A stretch of DNA of 64,000 nt. Origin: Vibrio sp. SCSIO 43137 (GTDB taxonomy: Bacteria > Pseudomonadota > Gammaproteobacteria > Enterobacterales > Vibrionaceae). The first letter of the stretch is position 1. Every line of letters starts with the position of its first letter. Positions 38,871 to 49,083 of the stretch are shown one piece after another. Under the pieces are notes generated by a model, which saw nothing but the letters and a program-made list of their open reading frames with translations, made no database searches and was not told where the DNA came from. The position numbers and the translations under genes were made by a program. The stretch lies in contig NZ_CP116383.1 of NCBI RefSeq assembly GCF_028201475.1, positions 62,001 to 126,000 of the forward strand, given 5' to 3'.

Positions 38871-38979
38871 ATGCATTTCTTTCCTGAATCTGTCCCGTTA
38901 TACTTAAACCTAGATTAAATAACAGCTTTACCTTTTATTGTCATCAATAGTGATTTAACTGAATTGTTAAGGGAATGGA

Positions 38980-39456
38980 ATGAAGCTCTCCCGTCGTGGA
39001 TGGAACAATGTTCTTATGTTGGGAATCATCGCTTTTATGGTGGTTCTGAACTTACCAACAATTATTAAGGAAAATTTCCTTGAGCCTGAACAGGTTGGTT
39101 ATCCTTACCTGCTTAACCCTTCAGCAGATATTGAACAGATTCACTTTTCCAAATGGTCTTTAGTTCGTGAGGAGAGTGACTGGCAGGCAACCAAAGCCAT
39201 TTCTATCTCTCCTCTTGAGTTGGTACAACGCTGGCAAGGTTTAGTCGGAACAGAAATTGATGAGGAAACCTTTGAGCAGCTTAAATCTCAGTTGTCCAAG
39301 GCGAATAGTATTGAGATCTGGTATTTAGATATTGAGGAGCCCCAGCGGGTAACCTATTACCAGACACCTAAATATTGGTTAATGAAAAACTGGCAGCAGA
39401 ATTGGATCGCCATCTCAGTAGATTCAGAATACCTGTTTCCCCTGCAATCAAAGTAA
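38980..39456 (+). CDS. conserved hypothetical membrane-anchored protein
   Basis: The 158-residue product has one hydrophobic N-terminal segment at about residues 10-28 (VLMLGIIAFMVVLNLPTII) and a soluble, probably periplasmic domain rich in Trp and Glu. I do not recognise a characterised family. A gene of unknown function occupies this spot, between rpmG and mutM, in other vibrios, so it is probably genuine. No metal or catalytic motif was seen. Confidence 0.75.
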   Translation: MKLSRRGWNNVLMLGIIAFMVVLNLPTIIKENFLEPEQVGYPYLLNPSADIEQIHFSKWSLVREESDWQATKAISISPLELVQRWQGLVGTEIDEETFEQLKSQLSKANSIEIWYLDIEEPQRVTYYQTPKYWLMKNWQQNWIAISVDSEYLFPLQSK

Positions 39457-39498
39457 TAGTGAATAAAGGAGACCGGAGAGGCTTTCCGGAAGAGTGTG

Positions 39499-40332
39499 AT
39501 GCCAGAGTTACCAGAAGTTGAAGTCAGCAAAATGGGCATTACGCCCCATGTGATACAGCAGAGAATAGACGGCATTAGTATTCGTCAACCTCAGTTGAGG
39601 TGGCGAATTCCGGATCAACTTGAGCAGCTTCAGGGGCAAACGGTGATTGCTGTTGAGCGAAGGGCAAAATACCTTTTACTCAGGGTTAACCTTGGCACCA
39701 TTATTATTCATTTGGGTATGTCCGGCTCACTGAGGGTTTTGGACAAAAACACGCCTGCTGAAAAGCATGATCACGTAGATCTTCTTTTGTCTAACGGTAA
39801 GTTATTGAGGTATAACGACCCAAGAAGGTTTGGTGCCTGGCTTTGGCAGGAAAATGACTTTCAGCATGAGCTATTATTGAACCTTGGCCCGGAGCCTCTG
39901 GATGGTATTTTCAGTGCAGAGTATATGCTTGAGAAGGCTCAGGGAAAACGAGTCGCCGTCAAACAATTTATTATGGATAACAAAGTTGTGGTCGGGGTCG
40001 GAAATATTTACGCCAGTGAGTCGCTGTTTTTCGCTAAAATTCATCCTCTTTATCCCGCAGGAAAGTTGACGCCAAATCAATGGAGTGACTTGGTTGAATC
40101 CATTAAGAACGTTTTGGCAAATGCGATCAAGCAGGGTGGAACTACGCTTAAAGACTTTAATCAGGTGGACGGAAAACCGGGTTATTTTGCTCAGGAGCTG
40201 CAGGTTTATGGAAAGCCCGGCGAGGCTTGCCCAAGTTGTGGTGATAAAATAGAGCAGTTAAAAATAGGCCAGAGAAATAGCTATTTTTGTAGTAATTGCC
40301 AGCCAGATTACAATGAAACCGAGAAAGTATGA
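39499..40332 (+). CDS. mutM: formamidopyrimidine-DNA glycosylase (Fpg)
   Basis: MutM removes 8-oxoguanine and ring-opened purines from DNA and nicks the abasic site. The enzyme must begin MPELPE because Pro2 is the nucleophile and Glu3 is catalytic, so the start is the ATG at 39499, not the GTG one codon earlier. The 277-residue protein ends with a complete zinc finger (CPSC ... CSNC). The stop overlaps the next gene by four bases (ATGA). Confidence 0.96.
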   Translation: MPELPEVEVSKMGITPHVIQQRIDGISIRQPQLRWRIPDQLEQLQGQTVIAVERRAKYLLLRVNLGTIIIHLGMSGSLRVLDKNTPAEKHDHVDLLLSNGKLLRYNDPRRFGAWLWQENDFQHELLLNLGPEPLDGIFSAEYMLEKAQGKRVAVKQFIMDNKVVVGVGNIYASESLFFAKIHPLYPAGKLTPNQWSDLVESIKNVLANAIKQGGTTLKDFNQVDGKPGYFAQELQVYGKPGEACPSCGDKIEQLKIGQRNSYFCSNCQPDYNETEKV

Positions 40333-42305
40333 ATTTTCAAAATAATTTTTTCAGGACTACTTTTTTAGTCCTTGTGATGGTTGCTATTTCAACCATTATT
40401 CTTACCGTAAGCCGCTCAGTATTTTTAGCTCAACAAGTTGATATTTCAATGCTTTCCGGTCGAGAGCCTGATTTGTTCAGGGCACTGTTTGTCGGCCTGA
40501 GATTCGACTTAAAAGTGATTACTATCGCTTTTGCACCACTCTACTTAATTGGCATCTTTTTTTCTGCTTTTCCGGGCATATTCAGAGCACTGAACAAAGC
40601 CATCCCCTATTATGCAGCTTTGATTTTCTTTTTGCTGACTGCCTTTAGCATAGGTAACTATTATTACTATGTGACTTTTGGTAATTACTTTGATGTATTC
40701 GTGTTTGGTTTGGTGGATGACGATACAGAAGCCGTATTGGTGAATGCGTGGCAGGATTACCCTATTGTTATATCGTTTTTAGTGACTTTGCTGGTTACAT
40801 CTGTTTCTGTGATGGCACTGAGAAAAGTAGTGACCCGTGGCAAAGTGGTTCAATTTAAATCGATTCACTGGTCAGTGATGAGTGTAATCGTTTTTCTGGC
40901 GATACTGGCTTATGCCACATTAGCCCGCGGAGGTTTATCTACCCTGCCCCTTAAGCGTTATCATGCTAATGTATCCGATTATGATGTTTTGAACAAAGCT
41001 ACCCCTAATGCTTTTATGGCTCTGGATTGGGCAAGGGGTGACTATAAAGATCAGGCTAAGTTTGAACCGGTTACTCTGGAGGCACTGACTGCTCAGATGA
41101 ACAAAGTGCTGGGGCAGCCAACACCTGAGTACAAAACCGCTAGAAACGCTTATCTGGAGCAGAATAAGCCTCATGTAGTAATGACTCTTATGGAAGGCTT
41201 TGGTACTAACGTGCTGATTGAAGATAACCCAGAGTCAAATGATTTGCTGGGCGCACTAAGAAAGCCTTTTGAAGAGGATTTTTTATTTAAACGCTTTGTA
41301 TCTGGCTCGACCGCAACTATCGATAGTATGGTTATGATGCTATTTCATAGTGCTAATCCTACAATTAGCCACTCAAGCATTCAAAGAGTGCCTTTACCTA
41401 GCTCTGCTGTATTGCCATATAAAAAAGCTGGTTATGAGGTGGTATATATTACGCCGGGTAATGCTATGTGGCGCAATCTGGCAAACTATCTGCCAGTACA
41501 GGGCTTTGATCGTATTGTGGATGAAAACACCCTTTTAAGGGAGTTTCCTGAAGCCAGTGAATTTGCGGATACATGGGGGGTGCCGGATGAGTTTGCCTTC
41601 AAGTATGCAGAGAGGTTGCTGAAAAATAGTAATAAGCCGCTGATGATCTATATTCTTACGGTTACCAACCACTCTCCTTTTAAAGCGCCGGATAGCTATA
41701 TTGCTAAGCCGACCAAAGTCAGTGAACGAATGAATGAACTACTTGGCCCGCTTCAGGAGCACGGAAAGGCGCTATTAGGAGCTTATCAATATGCTAATGA
41801 TACTTTTGGTCAGTTTATTCAAAATATTAAAAATTCATCTTTGGCCGATAAAACCCTGATTGCCGGTACTGGTGATCATCGTATGCGATATCTTTCTGCA
41901 GACAGAATCAATGAATTTGCTATTAGCGTAGGAGTTCCTTTTTATTTGTATGTGCCTCAAGATATACAAGAAAAAGTGCAGTTTAAGTACGATAGTAATC
42001 GTATTGGTTCTCACAAAGATGTTTTTCCTACACTCTATGCCTTTAGCCTCTCTGATGTCGGATATATCTCGCTAGGAGGCGAAAACCTACTTTCTCCTGG
42101 CGAGATTGATAACTTTGGATTCCAACTACTTAGAAACATCACTATTGAAGGAGGTTATTCTGTATATCAGCCAGATAAACTATACCCTTGGGCAGATGAT
42201 GGTCTTCATAATGAGGTTGAACCAGTTGAAAATATGAATCCTGAACAAGGAAAAGAATTTAGAATACTACTCGATTACTATCTTCGCTGGCAGGTTGCTA
42301 AGTAA
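40329..42305 (+). CDS. LTA-synthase/phosphoethanolamine-transferase-like membrane protein
   Basis: The 658-residue protein has about five N-terminal membrane helices (residues 1 to about 205) and a large periplasmic sulfatase-fold domain. The metal and nucleophile motifs are visible: MEGFGTN, then GSTATIDS near residue 326 with the likely catalytic Thr, and GTGDHRMRY. The family moves phosphoglycerol or phosphoethanolamine groups between lipids and sugars. Beside coaD and core glycosyltransferases, it may decorate LPS core or lipid A, but donor and acceptor are unknown. It is translationally coupled to mutM. Confidence 0.8.
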   Translation: MNFQNNFFRTTFLVLVMVAISTIILTVSRSVFLAQQVDISMLSGREPDLFRALFVGLRFDLKVITIAFAPLYLIGIFFSAFPGIFRALNKAIPYYAALIFFLLTAFSIGNYYYYVTFGNYFDVFVFGLVDDDTEAVLVNAWQDYPIVISFLVTLLVTSVSVMALRKVVTRGKVVQFKSIHWSVMSVIVFLAILAYATLARGGLSTLPLKRYHANVSDYDVLNKATPNAFMALDWARGDYKDQAKFEPVTLEALTAQMNKVLGQPTPEYKTARNAYLEQNKPHVVMTLMEGFGTNVLIEDNPESNDLLGALRKPFEEDFLFKRFVSGSTATIDSMVMMLFHSANPTISHSSIQRVPLPSSAVLPYKKAGYEVVYITPGNAMWRNLANYLPVQGFDRIVDENTLLREFPEASEFADTWGVPDEFAFKYAERLLKNSNKPLMIYILTVTNHSPFKAPDSYIAKPTKVSERMNELLGPLQEHGKALLGAYQYANDTFGQFIQNIKNSSLADKTLIAGTGDHRMRYLSADRINEFAISVGVPFYLYVPQDIQEKVQFKYDSNRIGSHKDVFPTLYAFSLSDVGYISLGGENLLSPGEIDNFGFQLLRNITIEGGYSVYQPDKLYPWADDGLHNEVEPVENMNPEQGKEFRILLDYYLRWQVAK

Positions 42306-42314
42306 GAGAGTGCT

Positions 42315-42345
42315 CACAGCTGTTTTACCTTACCGAACAGCTGTG
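42315..42345. terminator. hairpin between convergent genes
   Basis: CACAGCTGTT and AACAGCTGTG form a perfect ten-pair stem with an 11-base loop in the short gap between the membrane transferase gene and coaD. No clear T-run follows on either strand, so it is a weak bidirectional terminator. Confidence 0.55.
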
Positions 42346-42371
42346 TAGTTCTGGTTGGTTAAGCAGAGCTA

Positions 42372-42872
42372 TTAATCTGTTTGACCTGCTTTTTTCTTTA
42401 ATGCTGATGCTACGTTTGCAGGAACAAACTGATTGATCTCACCGCCATGAATGGCAACTTCCCTGACAATAGTAGATGACAGGAAGGCGTATTCCTCAGA
42501 AGGTGTTAAAAATACGCTTTCCAAGCTTGGAAGTAGCTTTCTGTACATGTTGGTTAAGCCAAATTCATACTCAAAGTCGACGGTTGTCCTGAGACCACGT
42601 ATCAGCAAATTGGCATTTTCCTGTTTGGCAAAATCAACGAGTAATCCGGAAAAGCCGATAACAGAAATATTGTCGTAAGGTTTGATGACTTCTTCGATAA
42701 GAGAAACGCGTTCATCCAGAGTAAACATGGTTTTTTTACTGGGGCTCGCGGCCACGCCTATTGTGACATGATCAAACATCTTTGCTGATCTGAGAATTAA
42801 ATCTAGATGCCCGTTGGTAATAGGATCAAATGTTCCCGGGTATATGACTCTGGAAGTATGTTTATTTGTCAT
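42372..42872 (-). CDS. coaD: phosphopantetheine adenylyltransferase
   Basis: CoaD joins ATP and 4'-phosphopantetheine to give dephospho-CoA. The nucleotidyltransferase motif [14 protein letters not shown] begins near residue 10, and the SSTIVREVA segment lies near the C-terminus. The ATG at 42872 gives 166 residues, close to the family; a TTG at 42914 would add 14. The ribosome site is poor. In many gamma-proteobacteria coaD (kdtB) lies beside LPS core genes, as here. Confidence 0.94.
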   Translation of the reverse strand: MTNKHTSRVIYPGTFDPITNGHLDLILRSAKMFDHVTIGVAASPSKKTMFTLDERVSLIEEVIKPYDNISVIGFSGLLVDFAKQENANLLIRGLRTTVDFEYEFGLTNMYRKLLPSLESVFLTPSEEYAFLSSTIVREVAIHGGEINQFVPANVASALKKKAGQTD

Positions 42873-42986
42873 TGATGAAATCTTACTATTGTTGTCTCCC
42901 TTCCATGCTAGCAAAAGGGTTGAAAATTAACTATTTAATTTTCATTGGTGATACAGGTATCATGTTGCCTCAAATAGTGATAGTTG

Positions 42987-44030
42987 ATGATGATTATGCA
43001 GAAGATACTGGTTGTTCGAAACGATAAAATAGGTGACTTTATGTTGGCATGGCCTAGCTTTGCCATGTTGAAGCAATCTTTGCCTGAAAGCCATATTACC
43101 GCCTTAGTTCCGAAGTATACTGCTGAATTAGCGAATCAGTGCCCTTGGATTGACGAGGTTATTATTGATCCGACAGAGAAGGCAGGTAAATCTGAATACA
43201 ATGATTTGCTGAATAAGATAAAAGCAGCAAAGTTTGATGCTGCAATCAACCTTTTTTCAACTACTTATAATGCGCTGCTGGTCTGGCGAGCTAAGATTCC
43301 ATTCAGGTTGGCTCCGGCAACGAAATTAGCTCAGGTTTTCTATAACTGCAGAATTAAACAAAGGCGCTCTTTATCTCAGAAACCAGAATTTGAGTATAAC
43401 CTTGACCTAATCCGGGCTTTCTTAACTAAACATAAAGTGCCAGTGGTGGAGCCTTCTGTTCCCTATATGAGCTTTGAAGATGAAGCTTTATCAGCACAGA
43501 AAACAAAGCTGTCAGAAACCCTTGAGCTTGACCTTTCACTGCCATGGCTGTTTATACATTCCGGTACAGGAGGTTCATCTAACTCTCTAAGTGTGCAGCA
43601 GTATCGGGATCTTGTGTTAGGTTTGGACGGAAAGTTTGAAGTGGTGTTAACTGCCGGGCCGGGTGAAGAAGAGACAGCTCATAAGTTAGCTTCTTTGATT
43701 AAGGAAGGGAATCGCAAATGTTGTGTTTATGATGAGAATGATGGGCTTATCGATTTCTCACGTTCGCTTGCGTGTGCAGACCTATTTATTGCTGGTTCAA
43801 CAGGGCCGCTGCATATTTCTGCTGCTTTAAATGTTGCAACGGTAGGCTTCTTTCCTGCAAAGCGTTCATCAACCCCTTTACGTTGGCAGCCTATAAATTC
43901 AACTGAAAGGCATATCGCTTTTACTCCGGTTGGCGGGAAAAATAAACAAGAGCAAAGCGATATGACCAGTATCAATATAGAGTCTGTGTTAGCAGAGCTT
44001 AATCCCTGGGCTTCTCAGTATCTGTCCTGA
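42987..44030 (+). CDS. glycosyltransferase family 9 (heptosyltransferase-like)
   Basis: The 347-residue protein has the family-9 N-terminus [17 protein letters not shown] and, in the C-terminal half, [14 protein letters not shown] and [14 protein letters not shown], the ADP-heptose-binding features. It should add a heptose or related sugar to LPS core in the cytosol. The start is uncertain: ATG codons at 42987, 42990 and 42996 are in frame and no clear ribosome site is present. Its 3' end overlaps the convergent glycosyltransferase gene by 32 bases. Confidence 0.85.
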   Translation: MMIMQKILVVRNDKIGDFMLAWPSFAMLKQSLPESHITALVPKYTAELANQCPWIDEVIIDPTEKAGKSEYNDLLNKIKAAKFDAAINLFSTTYNALLVWRAKIPFRLAPATKLAQVFYNCRIKQRRSLSQKPEFEYNLDLIRAFLTKHKVPVVEPSVPYMSFEDEALSAQKTKLSETLELDLSLPWLFIHSGTGGSSNSLSVQQYRDLVLGLDGKFEVVLTAGPGEEETAHKLASLIKEGNRKCCVYDENDGLIDFSRSLACADLFIAGSTGPLHISAALNVATVGFFPAKRSSTPLRWQPINSTERHIAFTPVGGKNKQEQSDMTSINIESVLAELNPWASQYLS

Positions 44031-44793
44031 TCCAAAGATCTGCATATTTAATAAATGTTGAATGTGCAGAAAGGATGGAAAGCAGAAGGCCCTGCTTTCC
44101 ATCCAGGAATCCGGCTTTGACTATATACATCTTGACAAAGCAGCTCAGAGCATGAATAAGCCCGGTTGAAATGCTGCTTTTTTTACCTCTGCTTTCCCGT
44201 TGATCAGCCCATGCCTTTGCATACCCGGCAGATTTCATCAGATAGTGGTGAAGATCATTATAGGTATAATGAATCGCATCGCCGTTTAGGTTTTCAACTT
44301 TCATCGAATCATTAACTTCAACCTTTTCATGTACAAGGGCGTCATTGTACTGGGTAAGTTTTGTTGGGTATAAGCGCACTACTCGATCCGGGTACCAGCC
44401 ACAATGTTTGATGTAGCGACCAAACACCCAACTGAGTCGGTTTATTTTGTATACCGTATTTGCTTCATTTTGGTTAACTGCGCTTTGAATGCTCTGTTTC
44501 AGCTCAGGGGTAATGCGTTCATCTGCGTCAAGCCAGAGAACATAATCAGAATCAACGTACTGCTGCGCAATTCTTCTTTGTTGGCCAAAGCCGGGCCAAT
44601 CTGAGTTTACATAAAATTTGTCTGTGTATTTTCTAGCAACACTTTCGGTATTGTCTGTGCTACCTGAATCAAGAATGACGATTTCATCAACCCAACCAGA
44701 CACGCTTTCAAGGCAAGATGCGAGGTTATCAGCTTCGTTTTTAACGATAAGCGCAACCGCGAGAGTTTTCTTTGAGTTAGAGGTTTCTTGCAT
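43999..44793 (-). CDS. family 2 glycosyltransferase, WaaE/LgtF-like
   Basis: The 264-residue GT-A protein has [18 protein letters not shown] at the start, LDSGSTDNT, and the DxD motif LWLDADERI near residue 90. This matches the WaaE/KdtX/LgtF group, which adds beta-1,4-glucose to heptose I of LPS inner core in Klebsiella and Haemophilus. AAGGA is five bases before the chosen ATG. It starts inside the 3' end of the upstream heptosyltransferase gene (17-base overlap), so the two are coupled. Confidence 0.85.
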   Translation of the reverse strand: MQETSNSKKTLAVALIVKNEADNLASCLESVSGWVDEIVILDSGSTDNTESVARKYTDKFYVNSDWPGFGQQRRIAQQYVDSDYVLWLDADERITPELKQSIQSAVNQNEANTVYKINRLSWVFGRYIKHCGWYPDRVVRLYPTKLTQYNDALVHEKVEVNDSMKVENLNGDAIHYTYNDLHHYLMKSAGYAKAWADQRESRGKKSSISTGLIHALSCFVKMYIVKAGFLDGKQGLLLSILSAHSTFIKYADLWIRTDTEKPRD

Positions 44794-45841
44794 GGGAATC
44801 CTTGATATCTGCGATGGAGTTGAACTTGGATTGAACGCTTTCAAGAGATATTGCACTCATTACCTCAGAGCCCTTTACCCGGGAACTCCATGAAAGCTCA
44901 TTTACTGGTTTGTTATACTGCAGTTCTGCAAATTGTTCGTAGACACTAACAACATAACGTTGACTATTATAAGGACCGGTGCGTTTCGGGTTGCTGTGAC
45001 CATATAGGCCAATAACCGGCGTACCTTGAGTGGTTGCTATATGTGCAGGGCCTGAGTCAGGAGCCAAAATAATGTCGGCAGCGCCTATTAAGGCTGTCAG
45101 CTGTTTCAGGCTGGTTTTGCCAACCATATTGATTACAGAGTGTTTCATTATTGCCTGAATATCTTCTGCAAGTTTAACTTCTCTTTGGGCTGGTGAACCG
45201 CACAATACCACCTGATAACCTTGCTCCTGAGCCCAGTCAGAAAATTCAGCATAGAGTTCTGTCAGCCAGTTGCGCTCATCTTTACTGGCGGCTGGGCTAA
45301 TAATAAGAGTCGGCTTATTACTGATAACTGACTGCGCCAACGCAAGATCAGCAGAAGAAATCGGAAGCTTCCAGCTAGGCTTTGTTCTTGGAACACCCAG
45401 ATACTCGATAAACGAGAAAAAGCTATCCAAAACATGTTCAGACTGTGTATCTGGTATTTTCCGGTTGGTAAACAACCATTGACCTTCTTTGGCCCTTTTG
45501 CGGTTAAAGCCTATCTTATATCGGGCTTTTATACCTAAAGTGACGATACTGGCTCTTAGTGCTAACTGCATATGAATCAGCGCATCAAACTTTCTACCTT
45601 TTAGTGCTTTCCAGACTGACTTAATACCTTGCCAGCCAGCTTTCTTGTCAAATACAACCAGTTCCACACCTTCTAAGCCGTCTAGTAGTTGGGCCTCAAC
45701 TTTTCCTATAATCCAGGTCACTTTGGTTTCCGGCCAGTGCTTCTGTAGAGCCTGAACGGCAGCAACAGCATGGCAAACATCGCCGATAGCAGAAAGGCGT
45801 AGAAAGCAAACTGATTTAGGGGCTGTTGAAAATAGTGGCAT
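44777..45841 (-). CDS. lipopolysaccharide heptosyltransferase I, OpsX/WaaC-like
   Basis: The 354-residue family-9 glycosyltransferase begins [19 protein letters not shown] and has the donor-site segment [24 protein letters not shown] near residue 250, cited here by its ends ([12 protein letters not shown] and PVIGLYG). The SPAAS motif resembles OpsX of Haemophilus, which adds the first heptose to a phosphorylated Kdo. A Kdo kinase gene nearby supports this. It is divergent from dgkA. Confidence 0.87.
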   Translation of the reverse strand: MPLFSTAPKSVCFLRLSAIGDVCHAVAAVQALQKHWPETKVTWIIGKVEAQLLDGLEGVELVVFDKKAGWQGIKSVWKALKGRKFDALIHMQLALRASIVTLGIKARYKIGFNRKRAKEGQWLFTNRKIPDTQSEHVLDSFFSFIEYLGVPRTKPSWKLPISSADLALAQSVISNKPTLIISPAASKDERNWLTELYAEFSDWAQEQGYQVVLCGSPAQREVKLAEDIQAIMKHSVINMVGKTSLKQLTALIGAADIILAPDSGPAHIATTQGTPVIGLYGHSNPKRTGPYNSQRYVVSVYEQFAELQYNKPVNELSWSSRVKGSEVMSAISLESVQSKFNSIADIKDSHARNL

Positions 45842-46010
45842 GAGCAGATCCGGTTAAAATAGCCAGAAGATTATGCAGTTATCCCGTATTGACTGCAAGA
45901 TACTAAGCTTGCTCTTATTGATTGGGTCAATTAATTACACCGATTTGAGTATGAAGTGTATCAATGTAAAATAGCTCCTTGTTAATTAACTCCAATAATT
46001 GAGCTAGATA

Positions 46011-46400
46011 ATGCCATCAGAAAATAGTGGAAAACCGGGAAACACAGGAATTACACGGATTATAAAAGCCACAGGCTATTCTATCCAGGGGCTAAAGGCT
46101 GCCTGGAAACATGAAGCAGCTATTCGTCAGGAGTTGGTATTATTACTTATCGCCTTGCCGGTAATTGTTTTGGTTGATGTCTCTCTGCTAAGTAAACTGG
46201 TGATGCTTAGTGGTTTAGTGTTGCTGCTGGTAGTCGAGCTGATCAATTCAGCCATCGAAGCTATTGTTGACCGGGTCGGAACGGAACATCATGAGCTAAG
46301 TGGCAGAGCGAAAGATATTGGTTCTGCGGCGGTGATGGTGACGCTACTGTTAAATGGGGTTAACTGGTTTGTCATTTTGTCTGATAGATATCTGTTTTAA
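46011..46400 (+). CDS. dgkA: diacylglycerol kinase
   Basis: DgkA is a small trimeric inner-membrane enzyme that recycles diacylglycerol to phosphatidic acid, for example after membrane-lipid donors have been used for envelope decoration. The 129-residue protein has three membrane helices and the family motif VVELINSAIEAIVDRVG near residue 77. The gene overlaps kdkA by one base (TAATG). Confidence 0.95.
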   Translation: MPSENSGKPGNTGITRIIKATGYSIQGLKAAWKHEAAIRQELVLLLIALPVIVLVDVSLLSKLVMLSGLVLLLVVELINSAIEAIVDRVGTEHHELSGRAKDIGSAAVMVTLLLNGVNWFVILSDRYLF

Positions 46401-47116
46401 TGGCTGGATGCGAAATGAAAGAATTAAAAGGTTCTGAGCAACGTATTTGGTACGATGAGACCTTGCTAAATGAGCAGCCAGAAAAGAGTTTTGATATCGG
46501 TTATTGGCAGCATAAAGGTCTTGTGCTCGGCTCAGCACAGGGACGGGGAACAACATGGTTTGTTCAACTGGACAAATTGCAAGCCGCTCTTCGTCACTAC
46601 CGACGGGGAGGCCTGTTTGGCAAAATTGTCAAAGACCACTATTGGTTTTCCGGCTGGAAGAATAGCCGCAGCTATCAGGAGTATCTGCTTCTGCAAAAGC
46701 TTATTGAAGCTGGAGTGAGCGTTCCAAGGCCGGTTGCAGCCCGTACTATCAAAAAGAATCTCTGTTATCAGGCAGATTTGTTAAGTGAGAAAATAGAAAA
46801 CGCGCAGGATCTGGTTTCTGTTCTGCAGCAACAAGTCGTTTCAGAGCAGCTTTATCATGCAATCGGAACTGAAGTTAGAAAAATGCATGATGTGCAGGTA
46901 AATCACACTGACTTGAATATCCATAACATCCTGATTGATAACAATCAGAAGGTTTGGTTGATAGATTTCGATAAATGCTCTTTCCAACAGGGAAATTTTT
47001 GGAAGCAGTCGAACCTTAACCGATTAAAACGGTCTTTCAATAAAGAAAAATCTAAGCGGAATATATTCTGGCAAGAGAGTGATTTTGAAGCGCTTCTTGA
47101 CGGTTACCGTTTGTAA
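46400..47116 (+). CDS. kdkA: 3-deoxy-D-manno-octulosonic acid (Kdo) kinase
   Basis: KdkA phosphorylates the single Kdo residue of lipid A precursors at position 4. The 238-residue protein has the kinase-like catalytic motif HTDLNIHNILID near residue 173 and the metal-binding DFDKC, with GSAQGRGTTWFVQL near the N-terminus, as in Haemophilus KdkA. It starts within the dgkA stop; an ATG five codons later is also possible. With the OpsX-type transferase it points to a phosphorylated mono-Kdo inner core. Confidence 0.92.
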   Translation: MAGCEMKELKGSEQRIWYDETLLNEQPEKSFDIGYWQHKGLVLGSAQGRGTTWFVQLDKLQAALRHYRRGGLFGKIVKDHYWFSGWKNSRSYQEYLLLQKLIEAGVSVPRPVAARTIKKNLCYQADLLSEKIENAQDLVSVLQQQVVSEQLYHAIGTEVRKMHDVQVNHTDLNIHNILIDNNQKVWLIDFDKCSFQQGNFWKQSNLNRLKRSFNKEKSKRNIFWQESDFEALLDGYRL

Positions 47117-47170
47117 ACACTATTGCAGAAAAGAGTATTTATACTTTTTAAGAATTTTGTGGAGTAGACA

Positions 47171-49024
47171 TTGAACACCCTCTCTTTTAAACAGAAGTTG
47201 CATGCTCATGGATGGCTTATCCTGATTAATGCCCTGATTGCTATTGCAGTTTCCAGCCGCTACTTCGCATTTTTGCCAGAATTTCCTTCAGAGATTAAAG
47301 CGATTGCCTTTATTGTTGCCGGCACATTTAGCCAAATGGTTCTGCTTGCGGCGGTTGTTGGCCTTATTACTATCCCATTTCTTCTGTTACCGACCAGAGC
47401 GCGCCGTATTGCTCAGAGTGTTATTGCCTCTTTAGGTATTGCTCTTTTGTTTATTGATACTATCGTTTTTGCCCAGTATCGCTTCCATATCAACTTTGTT
47501 GTGGTCAATATGATCATGTCCGGTCAGATTGTCAGTTTCCCGTTGATAACCTGGCTGATGGTGATTGCCGGAGTTGCCGTACTATTAGGTGGTCAGTGGC
47601 TAATTGTACGCTGGCTGGAAAAAGAGCCGACTATTACTCAGCTTAAGTTAGGACGTAAGTTTGCTTTCCTGACCTTTATTGCTCTGCTGGTGACCAATGG
47701 AATACATATTTGGGCATCTGCTCATGCCTATCAGCCGGTTACCGTTGTTAAGCGTTACCTTCCACTGTTTCAGCCGGCAACATCAAACAAGTTAATGCGC
47801 AAGTATGGCTGGATCGATGAAGAAGCACTTCAGCGCCAGCAGGCAATGAAGGTGAACAGAAAAAGTGATCTGAATTATCCACTTGCTCCTTTAAAAGTCG
47901 AGCCTGTTGAAAAACCGCTAAATATTATGTGGCTGGTGGTCGATTCATGGCGTGCAGATACCTTTAGTGAGGAAATTACACCCAATGCATGGCAGGTTGT
48001 TCAGCAACAGAATGGTGTTGTGTTCAATAATCATATGTCCACCGGTAATGCGACCCGTACCGGCATCTTCGGCCTGTTTTATGCGATACCGGGAACTTAC
48101 TGGCATGCATTCTTAGCTAACCAGAAGTCACCAGTGTTTATCGACAGGCTTCAGGAATTAGACTATGACCTGGGTATATTTACTGCGGCTCAGTTACGTT
48201 CTCCTGAGTTTGATAAAACAGTATTTGCCAACGTTCCAGATTTAAGGGCGGATGGTTCAAGTAATGCCCGCCCTTCCGGACTGGATATTAACCTGACCAA
48301 TGACTGGTTAAACTGGTATGACAAACGTGATCGCTCTAAGCCGGCATTTTCATTTTTGTTCTACGATGCTCCTCATGGTTATGATTTCCCGGATGACTAT
48401 CCGGCCAAATATACACCTTACCTGAAAGAGGTAAATTATCTGGAACTGGATAATGAGACAGATCCAACGTTATTCTTTAACCGTTATAAGAACAGTGCCA
48501 ACTTTGTGGATAGCCAGATGAAGAGGGTGCTGGATAAGCTGAAACAATCTGGAGATCTGGAGAATACGGTCGTGATTATTACCGGCGATCATGCTCAGGA
48601 ACTGAATGACAATAAGCTTAACTTCTGGGGACATAACAGTAATTACACCAATGCCCAAATTAAGGTTCCTTTCGCTATCTTTGGCCCGGGCATTGATACG
48701 GAAAGTATGCGCTGGTCAACGGATACTATTACCAGCCATCAGGATATTGTTCCGACATTTATGAAAAATTATCTTGGTGTCAGCAGTCCTATCAATGACT
48801 ACTCAGTTGGTGAAGACTTACTATCGGAACCGGTTAACCGAGACTGGATTATCTCCTCAAATTATGGCGGTTATGCCGTTGTGACTGATCGTTCCATATT
48901 AGAAGTGAAGATGAGCGGAACATATCAACTGGTGGATAAAACCAATCGTGAGCTAAAAGGTGAAGAGATAAATTATAAACACCTGAACGGTGCTCTTGAG
49001 CAGGTGAGTCGGTTTAATAAGTAA
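47171..49024 (+). CDS. YejM-like DUF3413 inner-membrane sulfatase-fold protein
   Basis: The 617-residue protein has about five membrane helices (residues 1 to about 185) and a periplasmic alkaline-phosphatase-fold domain. It resembles E. coli YejM (PbgA/LapC), which senses LPS and controls LpxC turnover. Typical metal-site residues are visible: WLVVDSWRADT, GNATRTGIFGLFY, ITGDHAQEL and WGHNSNY. It starts at TTG with GGAG eight bases upstream. Whether it acts as an enzyme or as a regulator cannot be told. Confidence 0.85.
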   Translation: MNTLSFKQKLHAHGWLILINALIAIAVSSRYFAFLPEFPSEIKAIAFIVAGTFSQMVLLAAVVGLITIPFLLLPTRARRIAQSVIASLGIALLFIDTIVFAQYRFHINFVVVNMIMSGQIVSFPLITWLMVIAGVAVLLGGQWLIVRWLEKEPTITQLKLGRKFAFLTFIALLVTNGIHIWASAHAYQPVTVVKRYLPLFQPATSNKLMRKYGWIDEEALQRQQAMKVNRKSDLNYPLAPLKVEPVEKPLNIMWLVVDSWRADTFSEEITPNAWQVVQQQNGVVFNNHMSTGNATRTGIFGLFYAIPGTYWHAFLANQKSPVFIDRLQELDYDLGIFTAAQLRSPEFDKTVFANVPDLRADGSSNARPSGLDINLTNDWLNWYDKRDRSKPAFSFLFYDAPHGYDFPDDYPAKYTPYLKEVNYLELDNETDPTLFFNRYKNSANFVDSQMKRVLDKLKQSGDLENTVVIITGDHAQELNDNKLNFWGHNSNYTNAQIKVPFAIFGPGIDTESMRWSTDTITSHQDIVPTFMKNYLGVSSPINDYSVGEDLLSEPVNRDWIISSNYGGYAVVTDRSILEVKMSGTYQLVDKTNRELKGEEINYKHLNGALEQVSRFNK

Positions 49025-49037
49025 TCATACATTATAC

Positions 49038-49072
49038 TATCAGTGGGTTATATTAATCTTAACCCACTGATA
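49038..49072. terminator. long bidirectional hairpin terminator
   Basis: TATCAGTGGGTTA and TAACCCACTGATA form a perfect 13-pair stem with a nine-base loop. It lies in the 59-base gap between the convergent YejM-like and glycosyltransferase genes. No T-run of more than two follows on either side. Confidence 0.7.
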
Positions 49073-49083
49073 AGTATCGAGCT

